From assembly GCA_025357635.1 (NCBI GenBank), contig JANXOV010000151.1, positions 1-38,358 on the forward strand: a DNA stretch of 38,358 nt. The letters run 5' to 3'. Numbering within the stretch: the stretch's first letter is position 1; each line of letters starts with the position of its first letter. The DNA comes from Pseudomonadota bacterium (GTDB taxonomy: Bacteria > Pseudomonadota > Gammaproteobacteria > Steroidobacterales > Steroidobacteraceae). The position numbers and the translations under genes were made by a program. Below, one piece after another: positions 1 through 8,266 of this stretch. Below the pieces are notes generated by a model. The model did no database searches, was not told the DNA's origin, and saw nothing but the letters and a program-made list of their open reading frames with translations.

Positions 1-144
1 GTTGGCCGAAATACGCAGGGCGTCCGCCTGATCCGTCTGGAAGAAGGCGACCGTTTGTCGGGACTCGAGCGCATCGACGGATTGGCGCGCGAGGCTGCCG
101 CCGATGAAGGCGATCCGGCGGCCGGCGATCCGGCGGCCCCATGA
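1..144 (+). CDS. gyrA: DNA gyrase subunit A, C-terminal end (partial)
   Basis: The window opens inside this gene; 47 codons and a TGA stop remain. The frame reads GRNTQGVRLIRLEEGD followed by LSGLERID. This matches the last blade of the GyrA C-terminal beta-pinwheel, the domain that wraps DNA so that the gyrase A2B2 complex can introduce negative supercoils. After the conserved end comes an Ala/Asp/Pro-rich tail containing GDPAA twice, made by a perfect 15-bp tandem duplication. The stop overlaps the start of the next gene (ATGA). The 5' part lies outside the window, so domain completeness cannot be judged. Confidence 0.9.
   Translation, partial: VGRNTQGVRLIRLEEGDRLSGLERIDGLAREAAADEGDPAAGDPAAP
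109..138 (+). repeat. 15-bp perfect tandem duplication in the gyrA tail
   Basis: The 15-mer GGCGATCCGGCGGCC occurs at 109-123 and again at 124-138 without a mismatch. It is in frame and adds a second GDPAA unit to the non-conserved GyrA tail. It looks like a simple replication-slippage duplication. Confidence 0.9.
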
Positions 145-560
145 GCGAAGACGTGCGCGGTTGGCGTATGGCGCTCGTGCCCGACACGCTGATCAATCCA
201 CCCGACCGGGTCCACGCGGCGCTGCCCGACGTGCTGGGCGTACTGGGGGCCAGCGGCTACGGTGTTCTGCAGCTGCCACCGGTGGGCAAGCACGGCCTGC
301 TGCTCGCCGTCATTGCCGATCAGGTCGCAGAATATGCGCGCCACGGCTATGCGGTGGTGGCGATCGGTGTGCGTGGAGAATCCGGCGACGGACTGCACTG
401 GCGCCGCCTGACTTCACTGCTGCGACACCGAGGCGTGGCCCCTCCGCCCCGTCAGTTTGTCCGTGTGGGTTCTGACCCTGCCGCTGAGGCACGGCAGCTG
501 GCCGCGTTCCTGTCTGGCTACGATCTGCCGGTGGAAGAGCAACGACGCTGGCGTGGGTAG
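141..560 (+). CDS. Hypothetical protein overlapping the gyrA stop
   Basis: This 139-residue reading frame starts with ATG overlapping the gyrA TGA, a translational-coupling arrangement that supports it being real. The protein has no signal peptide or clear membrane segment. The middle (about residues 40-80, around VGKHGLLLAVIADQVAEYA and GYAVVAIGVRG) has the alternating strand/helix look of a small alpha/beta fold, and the C-terminus is charged. I do not recognise a family or catalytic motif. No further gene follows closely; the downstream TonB receptor starts 127 nt after the stop. Function unknown. Coding status is fairly likely because of the overlap and the GC3-rich codon use. Confidence 0.6.
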   Translation: MSEDVRGWRMALVPDTLINPPDRVHAALPDVLGVLGASGYGVLQLPPVGKHGLLLAVIADQVAEYARHGYAVVAIGVRGESGDGLHWRRLTSLLRHRGVAPPPRQFVRVGSDPAAEARQLAAFLSGYDLPVEEQRRWRG

Positions 561-619
561 CGGGTCTGATTACTTTTTGGTCATATCGACGATAACTGTG
601 GCAGCCGGATCGTACCGTG

Positions 620-634
620 GTCTACAGTACAGAC
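620..634. promoter_or_regulatory. Imperfect palindrome upstream of the first TonB receptor
   Basis: GTCTACAGTACAGAC has GTCT/AGAC arms around a short centre and lies 54 nt before the receptor ATG. It could be an operator for a local regulator, but there is one copy and it differs from the TGTGATCA sites of the downstream island. Weak call. Confidence 0.25.
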
Positions 635-687
635 GGGATGGCCGCCGATGCATCGGGGCGGTGATACAACAACACGGGGTGCTTCCC

Positions 688-3357
688 ATGGCGAACAAGT
701 CGAAAATTAAATCAATGCACTCACGTTCCAACTCGTCTTCGCGTCCGACGTTACGCTGTGCGATAGCGGCCATTCTCGGCGGCAGCCCTGCGGGTCTGAT
801 CATGACGGCCGATGCGGCGGATGCCAACGCGGGCTTCGACCAGATTCAAGAAATTACCGTGACGGCGCAGCGGCGCACTGAAAACATCCAGAACGTGCCG
901 ATTGCGATCCAGGCGCTGACCACCGAGACGCTGGCGCAACTCAACGTCACAACGCTGGATCAATTCATCCGCTACCTGCCCAACGTCACCGCGCCATCCT
1001 CGGGGCCAGGCCAGTCTCAGATCTTCATGAGGGGCCTGAGCGTCGGCAGTGACGGCATCCAGTCGGGCGGCTCGATCAGCGGCTTTCCGAACGTGGCCAT
1101 TTATCTCGACGATCAGTCGGGTCAACTGCCTGGCCGCAACCTGGACGTGTACGCCGCGGACCTGGAGCGGGTGGAAGTGCTCGAAGGACCGCAGGGAACC
1201 TTGTTCGGCGCCGGTGCGCAGGCCGGTGCCATTCGCTACATCACCAACAAGCCCAAGCTCAACGTGACCGAAGGCAGCGTTACAGCCGGCTACGGGGTTA
1301 CTGCGGGCGGCGATCCCAACAGCGATCTCACTGCTGTCATCAACCTTCCCTTGATCGCGGACAGGCTCGCGTTTCGGGCGGTGATTTACAACGACCAGCG
1401 TGGCGGGTACATCAACAATGCGCCCGGCACCTTCACCCGCAAATCGACCGATCTGGGCATCGGGTATGCGAATTACCCGGACGGATGCGGCGCCACCGGG
1501 ACCTGTCAGGTGCCTCCGGGCGCCGCGGCCATCAATAACTACGCGATTGCGCAAAAAGCGTTCAACCCGGCGACGTACAAGGGTATCCGTGTCTCGGCTC
1601 TGTGGAATTTCCATGATGACTGGAACGCATTGCTGACGCAGAGCTACCAGAATCTCAAAGCGGATGGCGTCTTCTATCAGATGCCGAACAGCTCGGATGG
1701 TGATCCGCTGCCGAAGCAATCGGTCACGCTGTTCAACACTTCGTTCAACAAGGACAAGTTCACCAATACCGCGCTGACCCTCAATGGCCGCATCGGCGAC
1801 CTGAAGGCGGTGTATGCCGGCGCCTATCTGATCCGCAATGTGAGTCAGGTGCAGGACTACACCAATTACTCGCGCGGCGTGTACGCAGATTATTATCAAT
1901 GCCATGGCGCGCAACCGGCGGACGGACTCGAAGCCACCTGCTACTCCCCGAGTGCGATATGGCGTGAGGCCGAGCGCAACACGCATCAAAGTCACGAGAT
2001 CCGGCTCAGCACGCCGGATGACTGGCGTCTGCGCGGCATCGTCGGCGCGTTTTGGGAAGAGCTGAAAATCCAAGATCAGCTGGACTGGCAATACAAGACC
2101 TTGCCCGCTTGTACGGACACCGTCACGGTCGGCTGCCTTACCAACGTGGGGCCTGCGCCGGGGGCGACGGTCAGCAATCCGGCCACGCGCAATGACAATG
2201 TGGCGTTCTTCAACGATGTAACCCGCGGCTACAAGCAGCGGGCGTTCTTCGTCTCGGTGGACTTCGACCTCATTCCGAAAGTGCTGACGCTGACGGCGGG
2301 TACGCGCTACTACCACTTCGACAATACCGAGAAGGGCGCCTATTCCAGCAGCTTCAGCTGTTATCAGGCGGGTCCCGCCCCGTGCCCCAACAATCAAAAC
2401 AATATAGACCTCGCCAATCTGCACACGACCTACAAAGGATTCAAGAGCCGCGCGAATCTCACCTGGCACATCCTGCCGGATGCGCTGGTTTACGCCACTT
2501 GGTCGCAGGGCTTTCGCCCCGGTGGGTTCAACCGGCTCTCCGCCGCCTACGCTCCGGACGCGGCCAGCGGCATTCCCCAGTACCTTTCACCGTATGCCTT
2601 TGCCTCCGACAATCTGACCAACAAGGAACTGGGCTGGAAGACGCAGTTCTTCGATGACCGGCTGCAATGGAACGGCGCTGTCTATCAGGAAGATTGGAAA
2701 GACGTGCAGATCAATCTGTTCAATCCTGGCGTGCTGGGTAACATCGGGTTCGGCACCAATGGCCCGTCCTACCGGATTCGCGGACTGGAGACCTCCATCA
2801 TTGCCGTGCTCGCCGACGGCCTGACGGCGCAGGGCGGGGCATCCTGGAACAACAGCAAGCAAACCAATTCGCCTTTCCTGATCGCGAACAATCCCGACCT
2901 GCTTGCCGATTCGAATGATCCAGCTACCAAGGCCCTGTATGGCCAGCCGATCACCAGTATTCAAAATGTGTTCGGCCCGGTCGGCACACCGAGCGCCAAT
3001 TCGCCGCCCTTTCAGTTCAACCTGCGATTACGGTATCAATGGTCGGTGAATTCCTACAACGCCTTCGTTCAGGCGGGCGCCACCCACACCGCGCACTCGT
3101 TCACACAGGCTGGCGTCAATCCGGCGTTGTCCACGGGCGGCAGTGTGAGCACCACGTTGCTGCGATTCGAAAACCCTCCGTATTCGATCTACGACGCGTC
3201 CGCCGGCATTGCCAGGGACGCATGGTCGGCGGAGCTCTATGCGCAGAACCTGACCAACGTGAATGCCAGCGTGTTCACCTCGACCACACAGTTCGTGCCG
3301 GCGGAGACCATCACCCGGCCGCGGGTTTTGGGGATCAAGGTCGGCTATAAATTCTGA
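688..3357 (+). CDS. TonB-dependent outer-membrane receptor (first copy)
   Basis: Predicted active transporter of the outer membrane, energised by TonB-ExbBD. With the ATG at 688 it has 889 residues, normal for the family. The frame is open further upstream (to 457), but that stretch overlaps the unknown gene before it and lacks receptor features. A basic N-terminus and an Ala-rich hydrophobic segment ending near DAADA form the signal peptide. The TonB box/plug entry EITVTAQRRTENIQNVPIAI follows, then plug motifs IFMRGLS and VEVLEGPQGTLFGAGAQAG. A long beta-barrel follows and the chain ends in Phe (VGYKF), as expected for BAM-dependent insertion. The gene is followed after 1 nt by an MFS permease, so the pair probably moves one solute across both membranes. 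The VTAQRR class is commonly used for plant or aromatic/organic compounds as well as siderophores; the ligand cannot be read from sequence. Confidence 0.93.
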   Translation: MANKSKIKSMHSRSNSSSRPTLRCAIAAILGGSPAGLIMTADAADANAGFDQIQEITVTAQRRTENIQNVPIAIQALTTETLAQLNVTTLDQFIRYLPNVTAPSSGPGQSQIFMRGLSVGSDGIQSGGSISGFPNVAIYLDDQSGQLPGRNLDVYAADLERVEVLEGPQGTLFGAGAQAGAIRYITNKPKLNVTEGSVTAGYGVTAGGDPNSDLTAVINLPLIADRLAFRAVIYNDQRGGYINNAPGTFTRKSTDLGIGYANYPDGCGATGTCQVPPGAAAINNYAIAQKAFNPATYKGIRVSALWNFHDDWNALLTQSYQNLKADGVFYQMPNSSDGDPLPKQSVTLFNTSFNKDKFTNTALTLNGRIGDLKAVYAGAYLIRNVSQVQDYTNYSRGVYADYYQCHGAQPADGLEATCYSPSAIWREAERNTHQSHEIRLSTPDDWRLRGIVGAFWEELKIQDQLDWQYKTLPACTDTVTVGCLTNVGPAPGATVSNPATRNDNVAFFNDVTRGYKQRAFFVSVDFDLIPKVLTLTAGTRYYHFDNTEKGAYSSSFSCYQAGPAPCPNNQNNIDLANLHTTYKGFKSRANLTWHILPDALVYATWSQGFRPGGFNRLSAAYAPDAASGIPQYLSPYAFASDNLTNKELGWKTQFFDDRLQWNGAVYQEDWKDVQINLFNPGVLGNIGFGTNGPSYRIRGLETSIIAVLADGLTAQGGASWNNSKQTNSPFLIANNPDLLADSNDPATKALYGQPITSIQNVFGPVGTPSANSPPFQFNLRLRYQWSVNSYNAFVQAGATHTAHSFTQAGVNPALSTGGSVSTTLLRFENPPYSIYDASAGIARDAWSAELYAQNLTNVNASVFTSTTQFVPAETITRPRVLGIKVGYKF

Positions 3358-3358
3358 C

Positions 3359-4636
3359 GTGCAGTACGGCGACTGCTCTGATCAACGCCCTTCGACCCCA
3401 GCTACCCGTCCCGCCCTGGTGGTGGCGCTCCTGGCCGTCGCGGTGTTCATCAACTATGTCGATCGAGGTGCGCTGCCCACCGCGGCACACCTGATCCAGG
3501 ACGATTTGCATCTGTCCGAGTCGCAGCTCGGCTGGCTCTTCTCGGCGTTCTTCTGGACTTACGCGCTGGCGCAGATCCCGATCGGCTGGCTGGCCGAGCG
3601 CTTCGGGGCGCAGCGGCTGCTGGCGGCGGGCCTTGCGCTGTGGGCGCTGGCCACACTGCTCGTGGGTCTGGCACATTCCTTTCCCCTGCTGCTCGGCTTG
3701 CGCCTGATGCTGGGACTGGGCGAGAGCACGGCGTTTCCCTGCATATCCAAATTGCTGCCGGCAGTGGTCCCGGTCCGAAAGCTGGGCACTGCGAACGGCG
3801 TCGTCGCCTGCGGCTATCTGTTCGGACCCGCGGTGGGCGCCTACGCCGGCGGACAGATCATGGCGAGTCATGGGTGGCGCGCCGCGTTCTTGCTGTTCGG
3901 CGCGGTGTCGCTGCTGTGGCTGGTGCCATGGTCGCGGTTGAAGTTGCCGGCGGCGGCGAAGCAGGCGGGGGCCGACTCACCCACGCTGGCGGCGCTGTTG
4001 CGGCAACCGGCGCTGTGGGGCACGGCGCTGGGGTTGTTCTCGGCCAATTACATTTTCTTTTTCATGCTCAGCTGGCTGCCGTACTACCTGGTGCGTGAGC
4101 GGGGTTTCACCACCGCCGAGATGGGGGAGATTGCCGGGAGCGCTTATCTGATCACGGCAGTGTCGGCAGTATCGGCCGGCTGGGCCACGGATCGGCTGAT
4201 CGGCACGGGCTTTTCCGCCAATGTCGTATACAAGAGCATCATGACCATCGCGCACCTGGGATCGGTGGCCTGCATGGTGTGCATGGCGCTGGGAAGCAAG
4301 CCTCTGGCCTTGGGTGCCTTGTTCCTTTACCAGGTGCTGAGCGGCGGCTCCTCGCCCGGCCTGTACGCCGTCCCGCAGATACTTGCGGGTGCGCGCGCCG
4401 CGGGGCGCTGGGTGGGCATTCAGAACTCCATCGGCAGCATGGCGGGCATCGTCGCTCCGGCGGTGACCGGCCTGATCGTGGCGAGCACGCACCACTTCAC
4501 CGCAGCCTTCCTGGTGGCGGCGGCCGTCGGCCTCGTGGGTCTGGTGGGCTGGCTGTGGATGCTGCCGCCGCTGGCCGAGCTGAACTGGACTGCGAGGCCG
4601 TCGGCGGCGGCGCCCACGGCGACCGCACCCGGATAG
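3359..4636 (+). CDS. MFS transporter, anion:cation symporter-like
   Basis: Inner-membrane permease of the major facilitator superfamily, 425 residues from a GTG start 1 nt after the receptor stop. The open frame extends further upstream but only within the receptor gene. About 12 hydrophobic segments are visible. The first helix ends in NYVDRG, the N-Y-x-D-R signature typical of the ACS (phthalate/glucarate/hexuronate-type) subfamily. The loop 2-3 motif appears as GWLAERFGAQRLL, and another conserved loop as GWATDRLIGTG. No good Shine-Dalgarno precedes the GTG, so translation may be coupled to the receptor. Likely substrate class is an organic anion, by family analogy only. The next gene, a desaturase, begins 57 nt downstream. 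Confidence 0.88.
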   Translation: MQYGDCSDQRPSTPATRPALVVALLAVAVFINYVDRGALPTAAHLIQDDLHLSESQLGWLFSAFFWTYALAQIPIGWLAERFGAQRLLAAGLALWALATLLVGLAHSFPLLLGLRLMLGLGESTAFPCISKLLPAVVPVRKLGTANGVVACGYLFGPAVGAYAGGQIMASHGWRAAFLLFGAVSLLWLVPWSRLKLPAAAKQAGADSPTLAALLRQPALWGTALGLFSANYIFFFMLSWLPYYLVRERGFTTAEMGEIAGSAYLITAVSAVSAGWATDRLIGTGFSANVVYKSIMTIAHLGSVACMVCMALGSKPLALGALFLYQVLSGGSSPGLYAVPQILAGARAAGRWVGIQNSIGSMAGIVAPAVTGLIVASTHHFTAAFLVAAAVGLVGLVGWLWMLPPLAELNWTARPSAAAPTATAPG

Positions 4637-4693
4637 TCTGCGTATCGCGTTGCGGCAATCCGGCTTTCTGGCCAGCGGGGAGCTTCTTTAGTA

Positions 4694-5719
4694 TTGTCGG
4701 TGACGGCCGTTGCGGTGATGCCAGGGTTGGAGAAGAAGTTGAGCGAAGTTTTCGTGCGGCGGGACTTGATTGACTCCGCCAGGATGCGCGAGCTGTGCGC
4801 GCCGTCCGATCTGCGCGGCGCCGCGCAGGCGCTGTCGCATCTCGGTGCCATTGCCATTACCGGTGCGCTGCTGTGGTCAACCCGCGGTAGCGCCTGGGCC
4901 GCGCCGCTGTTCATGGCTCACGGCATCCTCATCAATTTCCTGTACGCCGGTCAGCACGAGCTCAGCCATTGGACCGTTTTCAGAACCCGCTGGTTGAACG
5001 AATGGCTGGGCCGCCTGTTCGGCTTCGCACTGTTCTTTCCGCGCGATTTCGATCAGATCCAGCACCTCGCGCATCACCGCTTCACGCAGGACTGGGAGCA
5101 GGATGGGGAACTGGCGCGCCCGCGCTACGATCTGCGCTCGCTGCTGCTGTGGATGTCGGGGATCCACTACTGGTATTCGCGCTGGCGGCGCATCCTGCGT
5201 TTTTCGTTCGGGATCATCACCGAACCCTATCTGCCGAAGTCCCGGCACGCGGGCCTGATGCTCGAAAGCCGCGTTCACCTGGCCGGCTATGCAGCGATCC
5301 TGGCGTGCTCGCTGTGGATGCACAGCACGGCGGCGCTGTGGCTGTGGCTGGCGCCGATGGTTTGCATGAAGTTCGTGCACCAGCTTCAGAACACCATCGA
5401 GCACCTCGGTCTGCCGCACGTTCCCAACGTCCTCGTCAACACGCGCAGCACGCGCACCAACGCGCTGATGCGCTGGATGTGCTGGCAGATGCAGTATCAC
5501 ACCGCGCACCACGCCTTCCCGGGCGTGCCGTTTCACCGGCTCAAGGCGCTCAATGCGGCGCTGTTCACCGAGCGCGGCGCCGCGCCGCCGTCCATGACCT
5601 ACCTGGGGTTCCTCGCCGCCGCCATCCGCGCCTTCTCCGGCGGCAGGACCGAGGCGGATTATCCGGACGATGCGGCGTGGATCAGCGACGCACCAACGCT
5701 CGAAAGCGCGCATGGCTGA
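4694..5719 (+). CDS. Membrane fatty acid desaturase / hydroxylase family protein
   Basis: Integral-membrane di-iron oxygenase of the fatty acid desaturase superfamily, up to 341 residues. All three histidine boxes are visible: HELSH (about residue 92), HLAHH (about 123) and HTAHH (about 272). There is also an extra NTIEHLGLP near residue 236. Several hydrophobic segments between the boxes form the usual membrane cap. The longest frame starts with TTG at 4694; GTG at 4700 or ATG at 4718 are equally possible and change only a few residues. Sitting in a run with a TonB receptor, a permease and a TIM-barrel protein, it may hydroxylate or desaturate the imported compound rather than membrane lipid. 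That role is inferred from context. The stop overlaps the next start by 8 nt. Confidence 0.87.
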   Translation: MSVTAVAVMPGLEKKLSEVFVRRDLIDSARMRELCAPSDLRGAAQALSHLGAIAITGALLWSTRGSAWAAPLFMAHGILINFLYAGQHELSHWTVFRTRWLNEWLGRLFGFALFFPRDFDQIQHLAHHRFTQDWEQDGELARPRYDLRSLLLWMSGIHYWYSRWRRILRFSFGIITEPYLPKSRHAGLMLESRVHLAGYAAILACSLWMHSTAALWLWLAPMVCMKFVHQLQNTIEHLGLPHVPNVLVNTRSTRTNALMRWMCWQMQYHTAHHAFPGVPFHRLKALNAALFTERGAAPPSMTYLGFLAAAIRAFSGGRTEADYPDDAAWISDAPTLESAHG

Positions 5720-6545
5720 TCGCCTGCTGGTTTATCAGGCCCTGTGGGCCATGGACCGGCTGGTGTCCCCGGAAGCGAGCACCGCGGCGAAGTTCGATCG
5801 GGTGCGCGCGGCGGGCTTCGATGGCATGGCCATCGACCTCGGCGCGCTCAGCATGGAGCAGGCCGAAGCCACCGTGCCGCATTTCGCGCGCACGGGTCTT
5901 GCCGGCGGGCTGACCGCGTTTCCGCAGTCGGACGATGATCTGCGGGCCGCGATCGAACTTGCGCATCACATTCGCGCGCCGTTCGTCACCGTCATCGGCC
6001 AGGACATGCCGGTGCGCGTTGCCGACATGATTCCCGTCATCGTGCGCTGGCTGCGGGTGGCGGAATCCGAGCGCCTGCCGATCCAGTTCGAGACGCACCG
6101 CAACTGCATCACCAACGATCTGTTCGCCACGGTGCAGCTGCTCGACGCCATTCCGCAGATGCGCCTGGCGGCCGACCTGTCGCATTACGTGGTGGATCGC
6201 GAGATGCCGTGCCCGCCGCCGCCGCAGCTGCAGGCGCTGATCACGCAGGTGCTCGAGCGCTCGGATTCCTTTCAGGGCCGCGTCGCCGCCCGCGGCCAGA
6301 TCCAGATCGCGCTGGAGTTTGCGCAGAACGCCAAGTGGGTGGCGCTGTTCAAGGGCTGGTGGCGGCAGGGATTCGATGCCTGGAAGGCGCGCAACGCGGA
6401 TGGGAGCCTCGTGTTCCTGTGCGAGCTGGGACCGCCCGATTATGCGATCACCGACGCCGGCGACCGCGAGTTGTCGGACCGTTGGAGCGAGGCGCTGACG
6501 CTGGCTCGCTGGGCGCGCGAACTATGGGCGTTGCCGCCGGCCTGA
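5712..6545 (+). CDS. Sugar phosphate isomerase/epimerase-like TIM barrel protein
   Basis: A protein of 277 residues starting at the ATG inside the end of the desaturase gene (8-nt overlap), which points to coupled translation. The layout fits the xylose-isomerase-like TIM barrel (AP endonuclease family 2 fold): an early FDRVRAAGFDGMAID strand-helix unit, a central FVTVIGQD, then FETHRNCITND with Glu/His typical of the metal site, and LAADLSHYVV supplying Asp and His. The family includes hexose and keto-sugar isomerases, epimerases and myo-inosose dehydratases, so the reaction is open. Its place as last gene of the receptor-permease-desaturase run suggests it acts on the imported compound or a product of it. 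Confidence 0.75.
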   Translation: MADRLLVYQALWAMDRLVSPEASTAAKFDRVRAAGFDGMAIDLGALSMEQAEATVPHFARTGLAGGLTAFPQSDDDLRAAIELAHHIRAPFVTVIGQDMPVRVADMIPVIVRWLRVAESERLPIQFETHRNCITNDLFATVQLLDAIPQMRLAADLSHYVVDREMPCPPPPQLQALITQVLERSDSFQGRVAARGQIQIALEFAQNAKWVALFKGWWRQGFDAWKARNADGSLVFLCELGPPDYAITDAGDRELSDRWSEALTLARWARELWALPPA

Positions 6546-6622
6546 CACACGGTTCGCGAGTTTTCCAACCCCGCTGCCTTCGTACGCACCCGTCATCAAT
6601 GCCGCTGGGACATGCTGCGCTG

Positions 6623-7387
6623 CTACTGCTTGTATGAGGCGTCGGTCTCATCGAGCAGGCGCTTGAGTTCCTCGAAATGCGCAATGCCCGCGCCGGCGTA
6701 ATCCTTCCAGTCCCGCGCCGTGCGTTCGGCCAGCGCGTCCGTCATCACGTTGAGCGGTTGGCCGGTCGAGTACGCCAGAACCAGCGTTTTGCAGGCGCGT
6801 TCCAGAAAATACAATTCATCGAAGGCATCCGAGACCGTCGCGGCGGTGACCAAGACGCCATGGTTGCCCATCATGAGAACGCTGCGATTGCCGAGTACTG
6901 CGGCCAGGCGCGCGCCTTCGTCCGGATCATCCGCGATGCCGGCGTAGTGCAGATCCTGTGCAATTCTTCCATGGAAGCGCGCCGAGTTCTGGTCTATGGG
7001 CAGCAGGGTCGGATCCTTGAGGCAGGACAGCGCGGTCGCATACGGCGGATGCACGTGCAGCACGCATCGCGCCGCCGGGATCCGCGCATGCAGCTGGCCG
7101 TGAATGCACCACGCCGAGGGATCCGGCGCATCCGGGCGCTGCAGCGTGCGCTCATCGTTGCTGTCGAGCAGCAGCAGTTCGCTGGCTTTGATGAGCGAGA
7201 AGTGCCGCCATCGCGGGTTCATCAAAAAATGCCTGCCGTCGGCGGACACGGCGACACTGAAGTGATTGCCCACCGCTTCATGCCAGTCGAACTGTGCGGC
7301 CAGGCGGAAGGCGGCTGCCAGATCCACGCGCAGCGAAGACTCCGCCTTGTCGGTGATTCGTGTGGTGGATTTTTGAGTGGTTGGCAT
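6623..7387 (-). CDS. Class II aldolase/adducin family protein
   Basis: Cytoplasmic enzyme of 254 residues with the class II aldolase/adducin fold, usual length for the family. Visible landmarks are GNHFSVAV near residue 41, the zinc-binding HVHPPYAT around residue 107 and the second ligand region MGNHGVLV around residue 174. Members cleave or epimerise phosphorylated sugars (fuculose-1-phosphate aldolase, ribulose-5-phosphate epimerase), decarboxylate or act on hydroxy-acids; the sequence does not say which. The gene is monocistronic, convergent with the TIM-barrel gene (77-bp gap with no clear terminator hairpin) and divergent from the GST gene. The 195-bp divergent gap holds the short palindrome GATAGGTGTATC, a possible control site. 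Confidence 0.85.
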   Translation of the reverse strand: MPTTQKSTTRITDKAESSLRVDLAAAFRLAAQFDWHEAVGNHFSVAVSADGRHFLMNPRWRHFSLIKASELLLLDSNDERTLQRPDAPDPSAWCIHGQLHARIPAARCVLHVHPPYATALSCLKDPTLLPIDQNSARFHGRIAQDLHYAGIADDPDEGARLAAVLGNRSVLMMGNHGVLVTAATVSDAFDELYFLERACKTLVLAYSTGQPLNVMTDALAERTARDWKDYAGAGIAHFEELKRLLDETDASYKQ

Positions 7388-7582
7388 GGGATTTGTGCGC
7401 GCGCCTCTAAGATAGGTGTATCAAGGATAATGCGGCGGCTTGCGCCTCCGCAATGACATTCGGTGCGGGCCGGCCGCTATCTCGACAAGCGCGGCGAACA
7501 GCGCCTGATCTTGCGCGGGATTTTGCAATAAACTGGCGTCTGAAACGCGGACTCAATTCCCACCGCCTGCCGGAGCGACAGC

Positions 7583-8266
7583 ATGTTCGATCTGTACATC
7601 GCCAACAAGAACTACTCTTCCTGGTCACTGCGCCCCTGGGTGCTGATGCGCGAACTGGGTATCGGCTTCAATGAAACGCTGGTGCCGTTCGCGGAACCCA
7701 ATCAACCCAATCGCTTCACCTCGTTTTCCCCGACCGGAAAGGTGCCATGCCTGGTGGACGGCGCCACGACGGTGTGGGACTCGCTCGCCATCTCGGAGTA
7801 TCTGGCAGAGCAGTTTCCGATGGTGTGGCCGCGCGCTGTGATTGCGCGCGCCTGGGCCCGCTGCGCAAGCGCGGAGATGCATTCGGGCTTTGCCAGCTTG
7901 CGCGATGTGTGCAGCATGAACTGCGGCATTCGCGTGCGCATCGCGCAGTTTCCGGCCGCCGTGCGGCGCGATCTGACCCGCATCGATTCGCTCTGGAACG
8001 AAGGGCTCTCGCGCTTCGGCGGGCCGTTTCTCGCCGGTGAACGCTTCACGGTGGTGGACGCGTTCTTTGCGCCTGTTGCGTTTCGGGTCCAGACCTATTC
8101 TGCGCCGCTGTCGGCCACCTCGATACAATACGTTGAACGATTGCTGGCGCTGAGCTCGATGCGCGCCTGGTACGAGGCCGCGCTGCGTGAGCCGTGGCGC
8201 GAGATCGAACACGAGCGTGAGACCTTGAAGCACGGCGCCTTGCTTCAGGATTTTCGAACGGGTTGA
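7583..8266 (+). CDS. Glutathione S-transferase family protein
   Basis: A 227-residue protein with a thioredoxin-like N-terminal domain and an all-helical C-terminal domain. The opening YIANKNYSSWSLRPWVLM carries the SSWSLR motif of a common bacterial GST subgroup, in which a Ser near residue 12-14 would activate glutathione. The cis-Pro/glutathione-binding region reads PTGKVPCLVDG, followed by VWDSLAISEYLAEQFP. A GGAG Shine-Dalgarno sits about 8 nt before the ATG. The 3' end overlaps the end of the convergent permease gene by 22 bp. Function is likely detoxification or a glutathione-dependent isomerisation; the substrate is unknown. Confidence 0.9.
   Translation: MFDLYIANKNYSSWSLRPWVLMRELGIGFNETLVPFAEPNQPNRFTSFSPTGKVPCLVDGATTVWDSLAISEYLAEQFPMVWPRAVIARAWARCASAEMHSGFASLRDVCSMNCGIRVRIAQFPAAVRRDLTRIDSLWNEGLSRFGGPFLAGERFTVVDAFFAPVAFRVQTYSAPLSATSIQYVERLLALSSMRAWYEAALREPWREIEHERETLKHGALLQDFRTG

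Noticed and set aside
457-687. Upstream extension of the first TonB receptor frame
   Set aside because: It overlaps the unknown gene at 141-560 and lacks a signal peptide; the ATG at 688 leads directly into a normal signal sequence.
751-2469. Long open frame (about 570 codons) antisense to the first TonB receptor
   Set aside because: The opposite strand encodes a complete receptor with all family motifs. The antisense product has no domain or ribosome site; long antisense frames are expected in GC-rich DNA.
3375-3385. Isolated TGATCA near the start of the first MFS gene, and others within coding regions (for example near 190, 800, 6239, 10315, 14210)
   Set aside because: They are single, lack the 19-bp partner, lie in coding sequence and often arise from Leu-Ile codons (CTGATC).
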